Origin: Chloroflexota bacterium
GTDB lineage: Bacteria; Chloroflexota; Ktedonobacteria; Ktedonobacterales; Ktedonobacteraceae
Reading direction: 5' to 3'
DNA length: 14,309 nt
Assembly (NCBI GenBank): GCA_005881495.1
Contig: VBHI01000126.1
Coordinates: 1 to 14,309, forward strand
Of the stretch, positions 7,365 through 14,120 are shown in pieces (the first letter of the stretch is position 1; each line of letters begins with the position of its first letter). The translations under genes were made by a program, and so were the position numbers. The notes under the pieces were generated by a model. It saw only the letters and a list, made by a program, of their open reading frames with translations. It ran no database searches and had not been told where the DNA came from.

Positions 7365-8324
7365 ATGACACAAACAGATGAAATTCGCCAGGTGCAAGAG
7401 GCCGCTCGCTCCATTCGCCAGAACACTGGCCGCGTAATAGTCGGTAAAGAAAAAATCATAGACCTGCTGATGGTCGCTCTCCTCTGCGAAGGACATCTCC
7501 TCTTCGAAGATGTGCCGGGCATCGGTAAAACAACCATGGCAAAAGCGCTCGCAAAATCCCTTGGCTGTACCTTTCAGCGCATCCAGTTTACCCCAGACCT
7601 CCTTCCCTCGGATATCACCGGCATCACATTCTTCAACCAGAAAAAGGGTGATTTTGAATTCCGGCCAGGCCCGCTGCTCTCACAGGTAGTGCTTGCTGAC
7701 GAAATTAACCGCGCCACGCCGCGTACACAGTCGGCTCTCCTGGAGGCAATGGATGAGCGGCAGGTCAGCATCGACCGTGAGACTATAGCATTACCCCGCC
7801 CATTTATTGTCATCGCCACCCAGAATCCCATCGAGTTGGAGGGAACTTTCCCGTTACCCGAAGCGCAACTCGACCGCTTCCTCATGCGCGTTCACATTGA
7901 CTATCCCAGTCAATCGGAAGAACGCCTCATCCTGCAACGTTTTAGAGAGGATCAGCCATTACAGGATTTGCCCTCTGTCCTGAGCGCTGAGCGCCTACAG
8001 AGCCTGCAGAAGCTCATTCGGCGCGTGCGCGTTGATCCCAGCATTGAAAGCTATATTGTTGAGCTGGTGCGCGCCACCCGCAACCATAACGCCATTGAAT
8101 TGGGTGTCAGTCCCCGTGGTACACTTACTCTCTACCGTGCCAGCCAGGCCTACGCCGCTATTTCTGGACGAAACTACACCATCCCTGATGACGTCAAACA
8201 TATGGCACGTCCTGTCCTTTCTCATCGCATGATCGCTACCAGCCAGGCCCGCCTGCATGGACGAGTCATGGAGCAAATTGTAGAGGATGTCCTGCATACT
8301 GTCCCCGTGCCGGTTGAGTTATGA
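7365..8324 (+). CDS. MoxR-family AAA+ ATPase
   Basis: MoxR ATPases act as chaperones that assemble or activate partner proteins, often ones with von Willebrand A-like domains. The 319 residues carry a Walker A motif at 48-57 (EDVPGIGKTT, K55), Walker B at 108-115 (VVLADEIN, D112 and E113), sensor 1 in ATQNP (N154), and a late sensor-2 arginine in GVSPRGTL. The helical lid follows to the end (SHRMIATSQARLHGR). The length is normal for the family. AAGGA at 7349-7353 precedes the ATG by 11 bases. The stop codon overlaps the start of the next gene (ATGA at 8321-8324), showing translational coupling to the DUF58 protein, the classical MoxR partner. The actual client in this organism is unknown. 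Confidence 0.92.
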   Translation: MTQTDEIRQVQEAARSIRQNTGRVIVGKEKIIDLLMVALLCEGHLLFEDVPGIGKTTMAKALAKSLGCTFQRIQFTPDLLPSDITGITFFNQKKGDFEFRPGPLLSQVVLADEINRATPRTQSALLEAMDERQVSIDRETIALPRPFIVIATQNPIELEGTFPLPEAQLDRFLMRVHIDYPSQSEERLILQRFREDQPLQDLPSVLSAERLQSLQKLIRRVRVDPSIESYIVELVRATRNHNAIELGVSPRGTLTLYRASQAYAAISGRNYTIPDDVKHMARPVLSHRMIATSQARLHGRVMEQIVEDVLHTVPVPVEL

Positions 8325-9670
8325 ATAGACGCTTATACTACATTGCCCTGGCAATATTAATTGCGAGTATTCTATTTCATCAACCGCTCCTTTTCATCAC
8401 CGGGTTACTGGTACTCGTAATCATCGGCACGACGGATATGTGGGCAACTTTTTGCCTGCGCCAGCTGCGCTATCAACGGCAGTTCAGCGAGCAGCGTGTA
8501 TTGTTTGGTGAGCAGGTTACCCTGTCGGTCTCAGTCGAAAACGCCAAGCTTTTACCACTACCCTGGTTAGAAATCGAAGATACAGTTCCGCGAGCTCTCA
8601 CTATGACGGGACAGCACATAAGCGTCAGTGTCGTAGGTGATACCGCTGTGTTAGAAAACCTTTTCAGTACGCGCTGGTACGAACGGGTAACACGCCGCTA
8701 TACCTTGCATTGTGCTGCGCGCGGCGTGCATAAATTTGGCCCAACCGTCGTGCGCAGTGGTGACGTTTTCGGTTTTATTAGTAACGAGGAAACTCTGCCT
8801 AACTGGCAGTATCTGCTTGTTTATCCATTAGTGGTACCTTTAACCCGCTTCAGCCTGCCAGCCCGCCATCCCTTTGGCGACCGCCGCGCTCCGCGCCGCC
8901 TGCTGGAAGATCCTTCTCGCGTCATCGGTGTGAGGGACTATGCCTATGATGATAGCCTTCGCCGCATCCACTGGAAAGCTACAGCGCGCGCGATGCAGTT
9001 GCAAAGTAAGGTCTATGAACCTACTACGACCTACACCATGGTCATCTTTCTCAACGTCAATACACAATTTGATACTTTGCATGGTCTCCAGCCGGAACTA
9101 CTGGAACTGGCTATTTGCGCTGCGGCATCCGTCTCCGACTGGGCGCTCAATGAAGGTTATGCCGTTGGCCTCTACGCCAATACCCTTATGTTTATGCCGG
9201 AAGAACAGGTACATAGCAACGCTACGTCCGAGGATGAAGAGAAACAGGAGATAGACGCGACCATTGCCACGCAATTAAAGCGCCGCCGCATCCATCTCCC
9301 CCCTGCCACTAGTGAGGAGCAGCGCAGGCGCATTATGGATGTACTTGCCCGTATCCAACCCTACTTCGGAAGCACGCTGGAGGAAGTGATACATGCTGAA
9401 CGTTCGCATCTTCCCGCCGGAGCCACTATCGTCGTTATCACCAGAACCGTCACCGACCATCTGCTCGACCCACTGGTGCGCCTCAAGCAATCAGGTCACG
9501 CGGTAACCATTCTGTTTGTCGGCGACAATCCTTCACCAGCCCGTTTAGCAGGTCTATCCATCTATCCTATAGGAGGCAAAGAAGCCTGGAAAAGGCTGGT
9601 AGATGCCTATGGCAGTGCTAGCGATACATCATCGCACCCAGAAAAGAGCAGTGTTGGCCTTCGATTGTAG
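8321..9670 (+). CDS. DUF58 membrane protein, partner of MoxR
   Basis: The 449-residue protein starts with two closely spaced hydrophobic helices (about 5-19 and 23-37) and then a soluble region. Residues 45-160 are beta-rich. The DUF58 signature lies at about 192-223 (RRLLEDPSRVIGVRDYAYDD, then RRIHWKATAR) and continues into a vWA-like fold (TYTMVIFLNVNTQ, then ATIVVITRTVTD near 367-378). Family members are membrane-linked and are made with MoxR ATPases; their biochemical role is poorly known. An insert of charged residues (about 300-320) lies within the second half. It begins inside the moxR stop codon, so both proteins should be made in similar amounts. No extra domain or truncation is seen; the C-terminus ends in a short polar tail after the last strand. 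Confidence 0.9.
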   Translation: MNRRLYYIALAILIASILFHQPLLFITGLLVLVIIGTTDMWATFCLRQLRYQRQFSEQRVLFGEQVTLSVSVENAKLLPLPWLEIEDTVPRALTMTGQHISVSVVGDTAVLENLFSTRWYERVTRRYTLHCAARGVHKFGPTVVRSGDVFGFISNEETLPNWQYLLVYPLVVPLTRFSLPARHPFGDRRAPRRLLEDPSRVIGVRDYAYDDSLRRIHWKATARAMQLQSKVYEPTTTYTMVIFLNVNTQFDTLHGLQPELLELAICAAASVSDWALNEGYAVGLYANTLMFMPEEQVHSNATSEDEEKQEIDATIATQLKRRRIHLPPATSEEQRRRIMDVLARIQPYFGSTLEEVIHAERSHLPAGATIVVITRTVTDHLLDPLVRLKQSGHAVTILFVGDNPSPARLAGLSIYPIGGKEAWKRLVDAYGSASDTSSHPEKSSVGLRL

Positions 9671-9683
9671 CAACCCCTCCTGG

Positions 9684-9713
9684 TTTACATAAACATTGCC
9701 CATATGATATACT
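9684..9713 (+). promoter_or_regulatory. Strong promoter for the prs gene
   Basis: TTTACA (9684-9689) and TATACT (9708-9713) are 18 bases apart, and TGA precedes the -10, so this is an extended -10 promoter with a good -35. The transcript should begin near 9720, directly before the GAGGAGG ribosome site. The site lies in the 64-base gap after the DUF58 gene, so prs can be expressed independently of moxR. Confidence 0.75.
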
Positions 9714-9734
9714 CAATACATCGAGGAGGAGCTA

Positions 9735-10673
9735 ATGGAAGAGCTGTGTATCTTTACAGGTAATGCAAACCGCCCACTTGCGGCCTCAATCTGCCGACAT
9801 CTGCATATTCCGCTTGGCGATGCAGATGTTTTTCAGTTTAGTAACGAAAACATCTTCGTCAAAATCAACGACAATGTACGTGGCCGCGACGTCTTTATCA
9901 TTCAGCCTTTCAGTTCCCCCGTCAACCGCTCGATTATGGAACTCCTGATCATGATCGACGCACTGAAACGCGCCTCTGCTGCTCGCATCACCGCCGTCAT
10001 TCCTTTTTATGCCTACGGCCGTACCGACAAGAAAGATCAGCCGCGCGTTCCCATCACAGCTCGCCTCATCGCTGATTGCATCACCGTTGCCGGAGCTCAG
10101 CGCGTCCTCACTATGGATATGCACGCTGGGCAAATCCAGGGCTTTTTCAATATTCCCGTCGATGAACTGACCGCACAGATACTCCAGGCTCGTTACTTTG
10201 CAGAAAAAGAACTGGATGACTTTACGGTTGTCGCGGCGGACGAGGGCTTTGCCAAAAAGGCTCGCAAGCTGGCTGACCGTCTCGATGCGCCTCTGGCAAT
10301 CGTCGAAAAGCGGCGCATCGGCAACAACGGTCACATAGAAGCAATGGGCATCATCGGCAGCGTCGAAGGCAGGCACGCCTTAATTGTGGATGACGAGATC
10401 GATACTGCCGGCTCACTGACACAGGCAGTACGCGTAGTATACAACCACGGGGCGCGCGACATCTATTGTTGCGCCACGCATGGTGTCTTGTCCGGACCCG
10501 CGATCGAACGTCTGAGCAATGCTCCCATCAAAGAAATCGTCATCACAGACTCCATCCCGCTTTCTGAGCAGAAACGCCTCCCCAACATGACCATTCTTTC
10601 GGTGGCCGAACTCTTCGCGGGCGCTATCAGCCGTATTCACGACGGGCGCTCGGTAACAGAACTCTTCCGCTAG
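9735..10673 (+). CDS. prs: Ribose-phosphate pyrophosphokinase (PRPP synthetase)
   Basis: This enzyme makes PRPP from ribose 5-phosphate and ATP, supplying purine, pyrimidine, NAD, histidine and tryptophan synthesis. The 312-residue length is typical. Visible motifs are RSIMELLIMIDALKRASAAR (65-84), catalytic H130 in DMHAGQIQGFF, KRR at 192-194 in the flexible loop, and the PRPP-binding loop IVDDEIDTAGS (217-227), followed by THGVLSGPAIERL. Two places differ from the common bacterial form: the SPDxGG block reads AADEGF (167-172), and the loop after KRR reads IGNNGHIEAM rather than a PRPNVAE-like sequence. The catalytic histidine, the KRR and the PRPP loop are present, so activity is expected, but allosteric control may differ. 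A ribosome site GAGGAGG precedes the ATG. It has its own promoter. Confidence 0.92.
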   Translation: MEELCIFTGNANRPLAASICRHLHIPLGDADVFQFSNENIFVKINDNVRGRDVFIIQPFSSPVNRSIMELLIMIDALKRASAARITAVIPFYAYGRTDKKDQPRVPITARLIADCITVAGAQRVLTMDMHAGQIQGFFNIPVDELTAQILQARYFAEKELDDFTVVAADEGFAKKARKLADRLDAPLAIVEKRRIGNNGHIEAMGIIGSVEGRHALIVDDEIDTAGSLTQAVRVVYNHGARDIYCCATHGVLSGPAIERLSNAPIKEIVITDSIPLSEQKRLPNMTILSVAELFAGAISRIHDGRSVTELFR

Positions 10674-10745
10674 CTCTTCATTCCTCGTGAAATACATTTT
10701 GCGCTCATCGCCATTTTAGTTGGTGGTGTGAAACTGTGACAGTTA

Positions 10746-10770
10746 GTACGCCCCATGTACGCCCTATACT
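10746..10770 (+). promoter_or_regulatory. Tandem GTACGCCC repeats abutting a TATACT box
   Basis: GTACGCCC occurs at 10746-10753 and 10757-10764, eleven bases apart (one helical turn), and the second copy runs directly into TATACT (10765-10770), a good -10. No -35 matches at the right distance because the repeats take its place. Direct repeats at this spacing are typical binding sites of winged-helix response regulators; whether it activates or blocks this promoter cannot be told. The next gene begins about 90 bases downstream. Confidence 0.4.
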
Positions 10771-10861
10771 ATATTAGGTAGAGCAAGCTCTTAGTTTCCG
10801 TTATTTGTAGTTTGAACACTTAGGAGCGCAACTCGCTCGTTCCCGAAAGAAGGGCAATGTC

Positions 10862-11170
10862 ATGCAGGAAACACCGATGGTGCAGGCAGGAGCTACTGAT
10901 GCGGCAGAGGCTGGAATGAGAGAGTATCTCAACGTGGCCGTGACGCAGACTGAGCTCTTGCAGAAGATTTTACGCGGCTTGCAAAATGGTGCCGATCTCT
11001 CCTTAGCCGCATGGAGTGAAGCCTTTGATGCGTCCCAACGTACGTTAAAACACATCAACAAGGCTGTGACACTGGCGCAAGATGTGTTTGAAGGACATGA
11101 GGTGCAGGTGTCAGGGGCTTTGACAGAAGAGATGACCTGCGATGAGTTCCAGTGTCTCACATGGAAGTAG
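10862..11170 (+). CDS. Small helical protein of unknown function
   Basis: I do not recognise this 102-residue product. It has no hydrophobic segment and is probably cytoplasmic. Residues 12-85 look mainly helical (EAGMREYLNVAVTQTELLQK, then AFDASQRTLKHINKAVTLAQ), with heptad-like leucines. The last 20 residues are acidic and contain both cysteines, C93 and C98, in the short block CDEFQC. AAGAAGG (10848-10853) stands eight bases before the ATG, which supports the start and this strand over the opposing frame. The gene is isolated, with a repeat-bearing promoter candidate in front and a strong hairpin behind, so it is probably a single-gene transcript. The length, acidity and CxxxxC end are too little to assign a role. 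Confidence 0.6.
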   Translation: MQETPMVQAGATDAAEAGMREYLNVAVTQTELLQKILRGLQNGADLSLAAWSEAFDASQRTLKHINKAVTLAQDVFEGHEVQVSGALTEEMTCDEFQCLTWK

Positions 11171-11181
11171 CGTAGTACCTC

Positions 11182-11248
11182 TCTTCACAATGATGAGCAG
11201 GTGGGGTATTCAAGAATTGGGTACCCCACCTGCTCATCATTGTGAAGA
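11182..11248. terminator. 27-bp perfect hairpin after the small orphan gene
   Basis: Arms 11182-11208 and 11222-11248 are exactly complementary over 27 bp. The stem can continue inward with G-U and Watson-Crick pairs, leaving only a three-base loop in RNA. It starts 11 bases after the stop codon of the small plus-strand gene. No T run follows on either strand, so it may end transcripts with help or protect the 3' end. It lies between convergent genes and could serve both. Confidence 0.6.
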
Positions 11249-11373
11249 CTCTACATGAACTCCCTTTTGATATTTCTCGCACCTTGGCGTGCAGAAGATG
11301 CAGACGAGAAAAATTTTTCGACATCACTCTTTCCGGCTGAAACTGCAGAATGTGGGTTCATACGCTGCTAATG

Positions 11374-11814
11374 CTAGGTTGAGTAGACGATTGCGACGAC
11401 TAATCCAAAGACCATGTGATTCAGCATGACGGCGACCATCATCGGTAATCCGTTTAATAATTCGGGCTGCTGAGGAAACTTGCGCATAACCACTAGCAGC
11501 AGCAATATGACCAGTATGCCATGAATGGAACCAAATATGATCCCCCACCACCAGGTGGGGCTGCCGATCCCCACACTCCATAAAGCAGCATAGATAATGG
11601 CAAAGAGGATGCCCATGGTGAAGTGCATAGCACCGCCCAGCGTAACAGCGTCTTGCTTGTTTGGAGCGGCAAGCGAGCCTAAAGTACTGACTACATCTAT
11701 TCGTGGCAGGCCTATTATGGGCCCTCCATAGATGAGGAGGAGCATAGCCATTCTGCCAGTCGATCCAGCGATAATGGCGTCACGGATGTGGATTATCACT
11801 TGAGAATGAAGCAA
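11374..11814 (-). CDS. Small polytopic membrane protein (DUF6789-like)
   Basis: The 146-residue protein is mostly hydrophobic with about four membrane helices, near 13-36, 58-80, 88-110 and 124-144. The last three each hold one histidine in a small-residue setting: GGAMHFTMG (H64), GSIHG (H98) and LNHMVFG (H133). This pattern resembles small conserved membrane proteins of the DUF6789 type; the link is from memory of the pattern and is tentative. The start is a TTG at 11814, chosen because AAAGGAG lies eight bases before it; no in-frame ATG stands nearer than residue 22. The aligned histidines on three helices could bind a metal or heme, but that is a guess. It is preceded by a long leader holding a promoter with an operator-like dyad. 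Confidence 0.7.
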   Translation of the reverse strand: MLHSQVIIHIRDAIIAGSTGRMAMLLLIYGGPIIGLPRIDVVSTLGSLAAPNKQDAVTLGGAMHFTMGILFAIIYAALWSVGIGSPTWWWGIIFGSIHGILVILLLLVVMRKFPQQPELLNGLPMMVAVMLNHMVFGLVVAIVYST

Positions 11815-12138
11815 GGCTCAAGCTCCTTTCATTCAGGAGACTATTTGCTCCAACTCCACTTTGCGTGCTCACATTCCAGCCAAAATGAGAGAGAGTAAGC
11901 ATCGCCTCAATGATTGCACGCGAAGCGGTACAAGCAACGATGACTGGAAGCAGCAATTATTGATCTTATTTGGATACTCCGAACGAATAAGGACTGCTGT
12001 AGTGAGTACGTGTACCAAGTTTACTTGTCTACAGTATACCATATGTATTTTTTCTAAGCGAGCCAGAGGATTTTCGCCTGGCCTTCCCTTCTTTATAAGC
12101 TTTGATGTACCATAGTGGTCACAAATCTCCTATGTTTA
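11815..12138. other. 324-base intergenic region between two minus-strand genes
   Basis: This gap holds a minus-strand extended -10 promoter (12033-12041), a palindrome over the expected start point, and about 210 bases of leader before the membrane protein gene. One plus-strand frame (11861-12115) is open for 84 codons but has no ribosome site, uses rare-looking composition and is not supported. No terminator was seen after the WD40 gene, so read-through from it into the membrane protein gene is possible. Confidence 0.6.
12011..12041 (-). promoter_or_regulatory. Minus-strand promoter with palindrome at the start point
   Basis: On the minus strand TGGTATACT (12041 to 12033) is an extended -10 element; no good -35 was found. 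The expected start, near 12026, falls inside the perfect palindrome CAAGTTTACTTG (12016-12027). Outer bases TGTA and TACA (12011-12014 and 12030-12033) extend it imperfectly. A protein bound here would block initiation, so a repressor site is the natural reading. Confidence 0.5.
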
Positions 12139-13578
12139 TCACCATTTTTGTGCCTGCCATACCTGCACGGTTTGATCCGAAGAGCCTGAAGCGACATATT
12201 CGCTATCAGGTGACCAGGAGACAGCGCGAATTTCATTTGTATGGCCACGATAAGTAAACAGTGTAGTCAGCGTACTGGCGTCCCATATCTGTACGGTATC
12301 ATCGATACTGCCAGAGGCAATGCGAGTGCCGTCGGGTGACCACGCCAGGGAGTACACATTCATCGATTGGCCTTTATAAGCGAGTACCTTGTTCGTCGAG
12401 GGTTCCCACACACGAACTGTGCCGTCGATGTTCCCGAGAGCAATGTTTTTGCTATCGGGTGACCACGCCAGCGAAAATTCCGCGTCCTGGTCATTCTCAG
12501 GGTAGGTGAAAACATTCTGACCACTTCCTGCATTCCAGACAGTCGTTGGAATGCTGCTACCTGCAACCACAATATACCTGCCATCGGGTGACCAGGCAAG
12601 GGCATTTACCTTGCCAGAGGGAAGAGCGTACGTGAGTCCTGTTCTTCCCGTTTTTGCGTCAAACACGCGTACAAGACCACTTCCCATAGCGGCGGCGATG
12701 CTCTTGCCATTGGGCGACCATACGACGGTATATACTCCCGGGTCCCCACCGCCAGAAGTTGTCTGCAAAGCTCCAATGTGCGAGTCGACAGTAGCAGCAG
12801 CCTGGAAACGATAGGTCAGGTAGAGATTGCCATTCGAGGGGTTCCAGATCTGCACAGTGCCATTTAAATCTCCGGAAGCAATGCTTGTCCCGTCAGGCGA
12901 CCAGGCTACAGTGGTCACCTTCACTGTATGTCCACCATAGACCACCTTGTTGCCGCCGGTGAAGGCATCCCAGACCTGTACGGTCTGGTCGTCGCTCGCC
13001 GAAGCAATGTGCATGCTATCAGGGGACCAGGCCACCGCGTTCACAGTATCTTGATGACCCTTGAATATATATACTGTATTCCCCCAAGCCGGATGAGGGT
13101 AAGGCTTGATAAAAGTAGGAGGAGATTTTACTTCTTCGATTACAGGCATTTTTGAGAACGTGTAGAGACCTAAGACAACAGCATTCACCGCTATTATCAA
13201 AAGAACAATCGCGCTTCCGATGCCAACACGCCGTAAATTGCGATGTTTTCGCTCGGGTCTATAACTTGTGACCTTATCCCAGCGCGTTGTTGTTTCTTCA
13301 CCATAGCCATTGTATCGTAGTTCCCGATTTTCATATTCTTGCTCTTGCATTTGCTCTCCTACAATATTGTTCGCATACTTTTGTGGTCTATTCTCTCTCA
13401 TTCCAGCAGCATTGCCCCACCTGAACTGGAATGCGGTCTTGAATGTATTTACGCGCGGCTTTTCTGGTTCTTGTTGCAAATCCTGCATGCGCCGGGTTTG
13501 GGGAGCCTGGTGCGCCTGGTGCGCTGCTGGCGTCTGTTGGGTGGTAGTTTCTCCAATGGCTGCTCGTGGTGCGGCCAT
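12139..13578 (-). CDS. Membrane-anchored seven-bladed WD40 propeller protein
   Basis: The 479-residue protein has three parts. Residues 1-117 are polar and rich in Gln, Arg and Glu, probably disordered and cytoplasmic. Residues 118-141 (VGIGSAIVLLIIAVNAVVLG...) form one membrane helix preceded by the basic stretch RPERKHRNLRRV, so the N-terminus is inside. Residues 165-479 hold seven WD40 repeats, each with a WSPD/WSPN core (near 184, 226, 287, 329, 372, 413 and 455) and a closing VWD-like strand, enough to close a full propeller outside the cell. A 20-30 residue insert lies between blades two and three. AGAGG, made by the preceding stop region, could serve as ribosome site for ATG 13578. The upstream frame ends 15 bases earlier in the same frame, so this may be the back part of a larger protein broken by one TAG. 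Confidence 0.88.
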   Translation of the reverse strand: MAAPRAAIGETTTQQTPAAHQAHQAPQTRRMQDLQQEPEKPRVNTFKTAFQFRWGNAAGMRENRPQKYANNIVGEQMQEQEYENRELRYNGYGEETTTRWDKVTSYRPERKHRNLRRVGIGSAIVLLIIAVNAVVLGLYTFSKMPVIEEVKSPPTFIKPYPHPAWGNTVYIFKGHQDTVNAVAWSPDSMHIASASDDQTVQVWDAFTGGNKVVYGGHTVKVTTVAWSPDGTSIASGDLNGTVQIWNPSNGNLYLTYRFQAAATVDSHIGALQTTSGGGDPGVYTVVWSPNGKSIAAAMGSGLVRVFDAKTGRTGLTYALPSGKVNALAWSPDGRYIVVAGSSIPTTVWNAGSGQNVFTYPENDQDAEFSLAWSPDSKNIALGNIDGTVRVWEPSTNKVLAYKGQSMNVYSLAWSPDGTRIASGSIDDTVQIWDASTLTTLFTYRGHTNEIRAVSWSPDSEYVASGSSDQTVQVWQAQKW

Positions 13579-13593
13579 ATTGCCGGACTGCCT

Positions 13594-13983
13594 CTATTGC
13601 AGCGCCAACTGAGCCGCCTCTCGTACTGTACTATCGGTATCATTGAGAGTCGTCAATAAAGGATCTAAGGGGATATCTTGCGTCAATTTTCCAAGTGCCA
13701 GCGCCGCGGTCTCGCGCACATGCCATTCGGGGTCGAGCAAAGCTGCTGTCAGTAGTTCTACTACAGCTTGTCCACCGATTGTCCCCAGCGCGTAGTAGGC
13801 ACGGATAAAGGCCTCCTGTACAATGTCCTCTGCGTCCTGTGAACTCCCAACCTGGCGCAAGGCAAAGGCATAGAGCCGGTGCTGGTAGGCCAGCACCAGT
13901 TGCTTGAAGTGGCGATCCAGGTCAGTTGCTAGCAGTTCCGGCAACTCCTCATCACTCTGAGCCATGTCTTCCATTCCATACAT
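13594..13983 (-). CDS. Partial ECF sigma region 2 fused to HEAT repeats
   Basis: This 129-residue frame has two recognisable parts. Residues 20-66 match regions 2.1-2.2 of ECF sigma factors (LDRHFKQLVLAYQHRLYAFA, then DAEDIVQEAFIRAYYAL), the part that binds the core RNA polymerase clamp. Where regions 2.3-2.4 should follow, residues 70-129 instead form about two HEAT repeats, with the signatures DPEWHVRETAALALGKL and DTDSTVREAAQLAL. Region 4 is absent, so promoter recognition of the usual kind is not possible. Starts at 13983, 13974 and 13965 are all in frame; GGAAAA stands just before the first. The stop is a TAG, and after five sense codons the WD40 protein starts in the same frame. It is either a short adapter protein coupled to that gene or the front of one split gene. 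Confidence 0.75.
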   Translation of the reverse strand: MYGMEDMAQSDEELPELLATDLDRHFKQLVLAYQHRLYAFALRQVGSSQDAEDIVQEAFIRAYYALGTIGGQAVVELLTAALLDPEWHVRETAALALGKLTQDIPLDPLLTTLNDTDSTVREAAQLALQ

Positions 13984-14054
13984 TTTTTCCGCATATGCTT
14001 CTATACAGTAGAATGCAAAAAAAGCCGCGTAGGTTGCAATCTATCAATACAACG

Positions 14055-14102
14055 AAAAAGCAAGAAGCGGAAGCATCATCGGGCTTCCGCTTCTTGCTTT
14101 TT
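14055..14102 (-). terminator. Rho-independent terminator of the GNAT gene
   Basis: A 20-bp perfect inverted repeat (14055-14074 and 14083-14102) surrounds an eight-base loop. On the minus strand the stem begins with AAAAAGC and ends with GCTTTTT, giving a U tract, and it lies 18 bases after the GNAT stop. The A and T ends make it usable in both directions. It separates the GNAT transcript from the sigma-HEAT/WD40 locus. Confidence 0.85.
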
Positions 14103-14120
14103 CATGTTGAGCTATGCCAT

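Noticed and set aside
9786..10376. Minus-strand open frame of 196 codons inside prs
   Set aside because: It is antisense to a well-conserved enzyme and has no motif of its own.
10801..11160. Minus-strand frame of 119 codons over the small helical protein
   Set aside because: The plus-strand frame has a well-spaced ribosome site, a promoter candidate and a hairpin after its stop; the minus frame has none.
11308..11319. Palindrome GAAAAATTTTTC
   Set aside because: Simple A/T symmetry in an AT-rich gap with no promoter nearby; likely chance.
11861..12115. Plus-strand frame of 84 codons in the intergenic gap
   Set aside because: No ribosome site, no domain, and it overlaps a convincing minus-strand promoter and palindrome.
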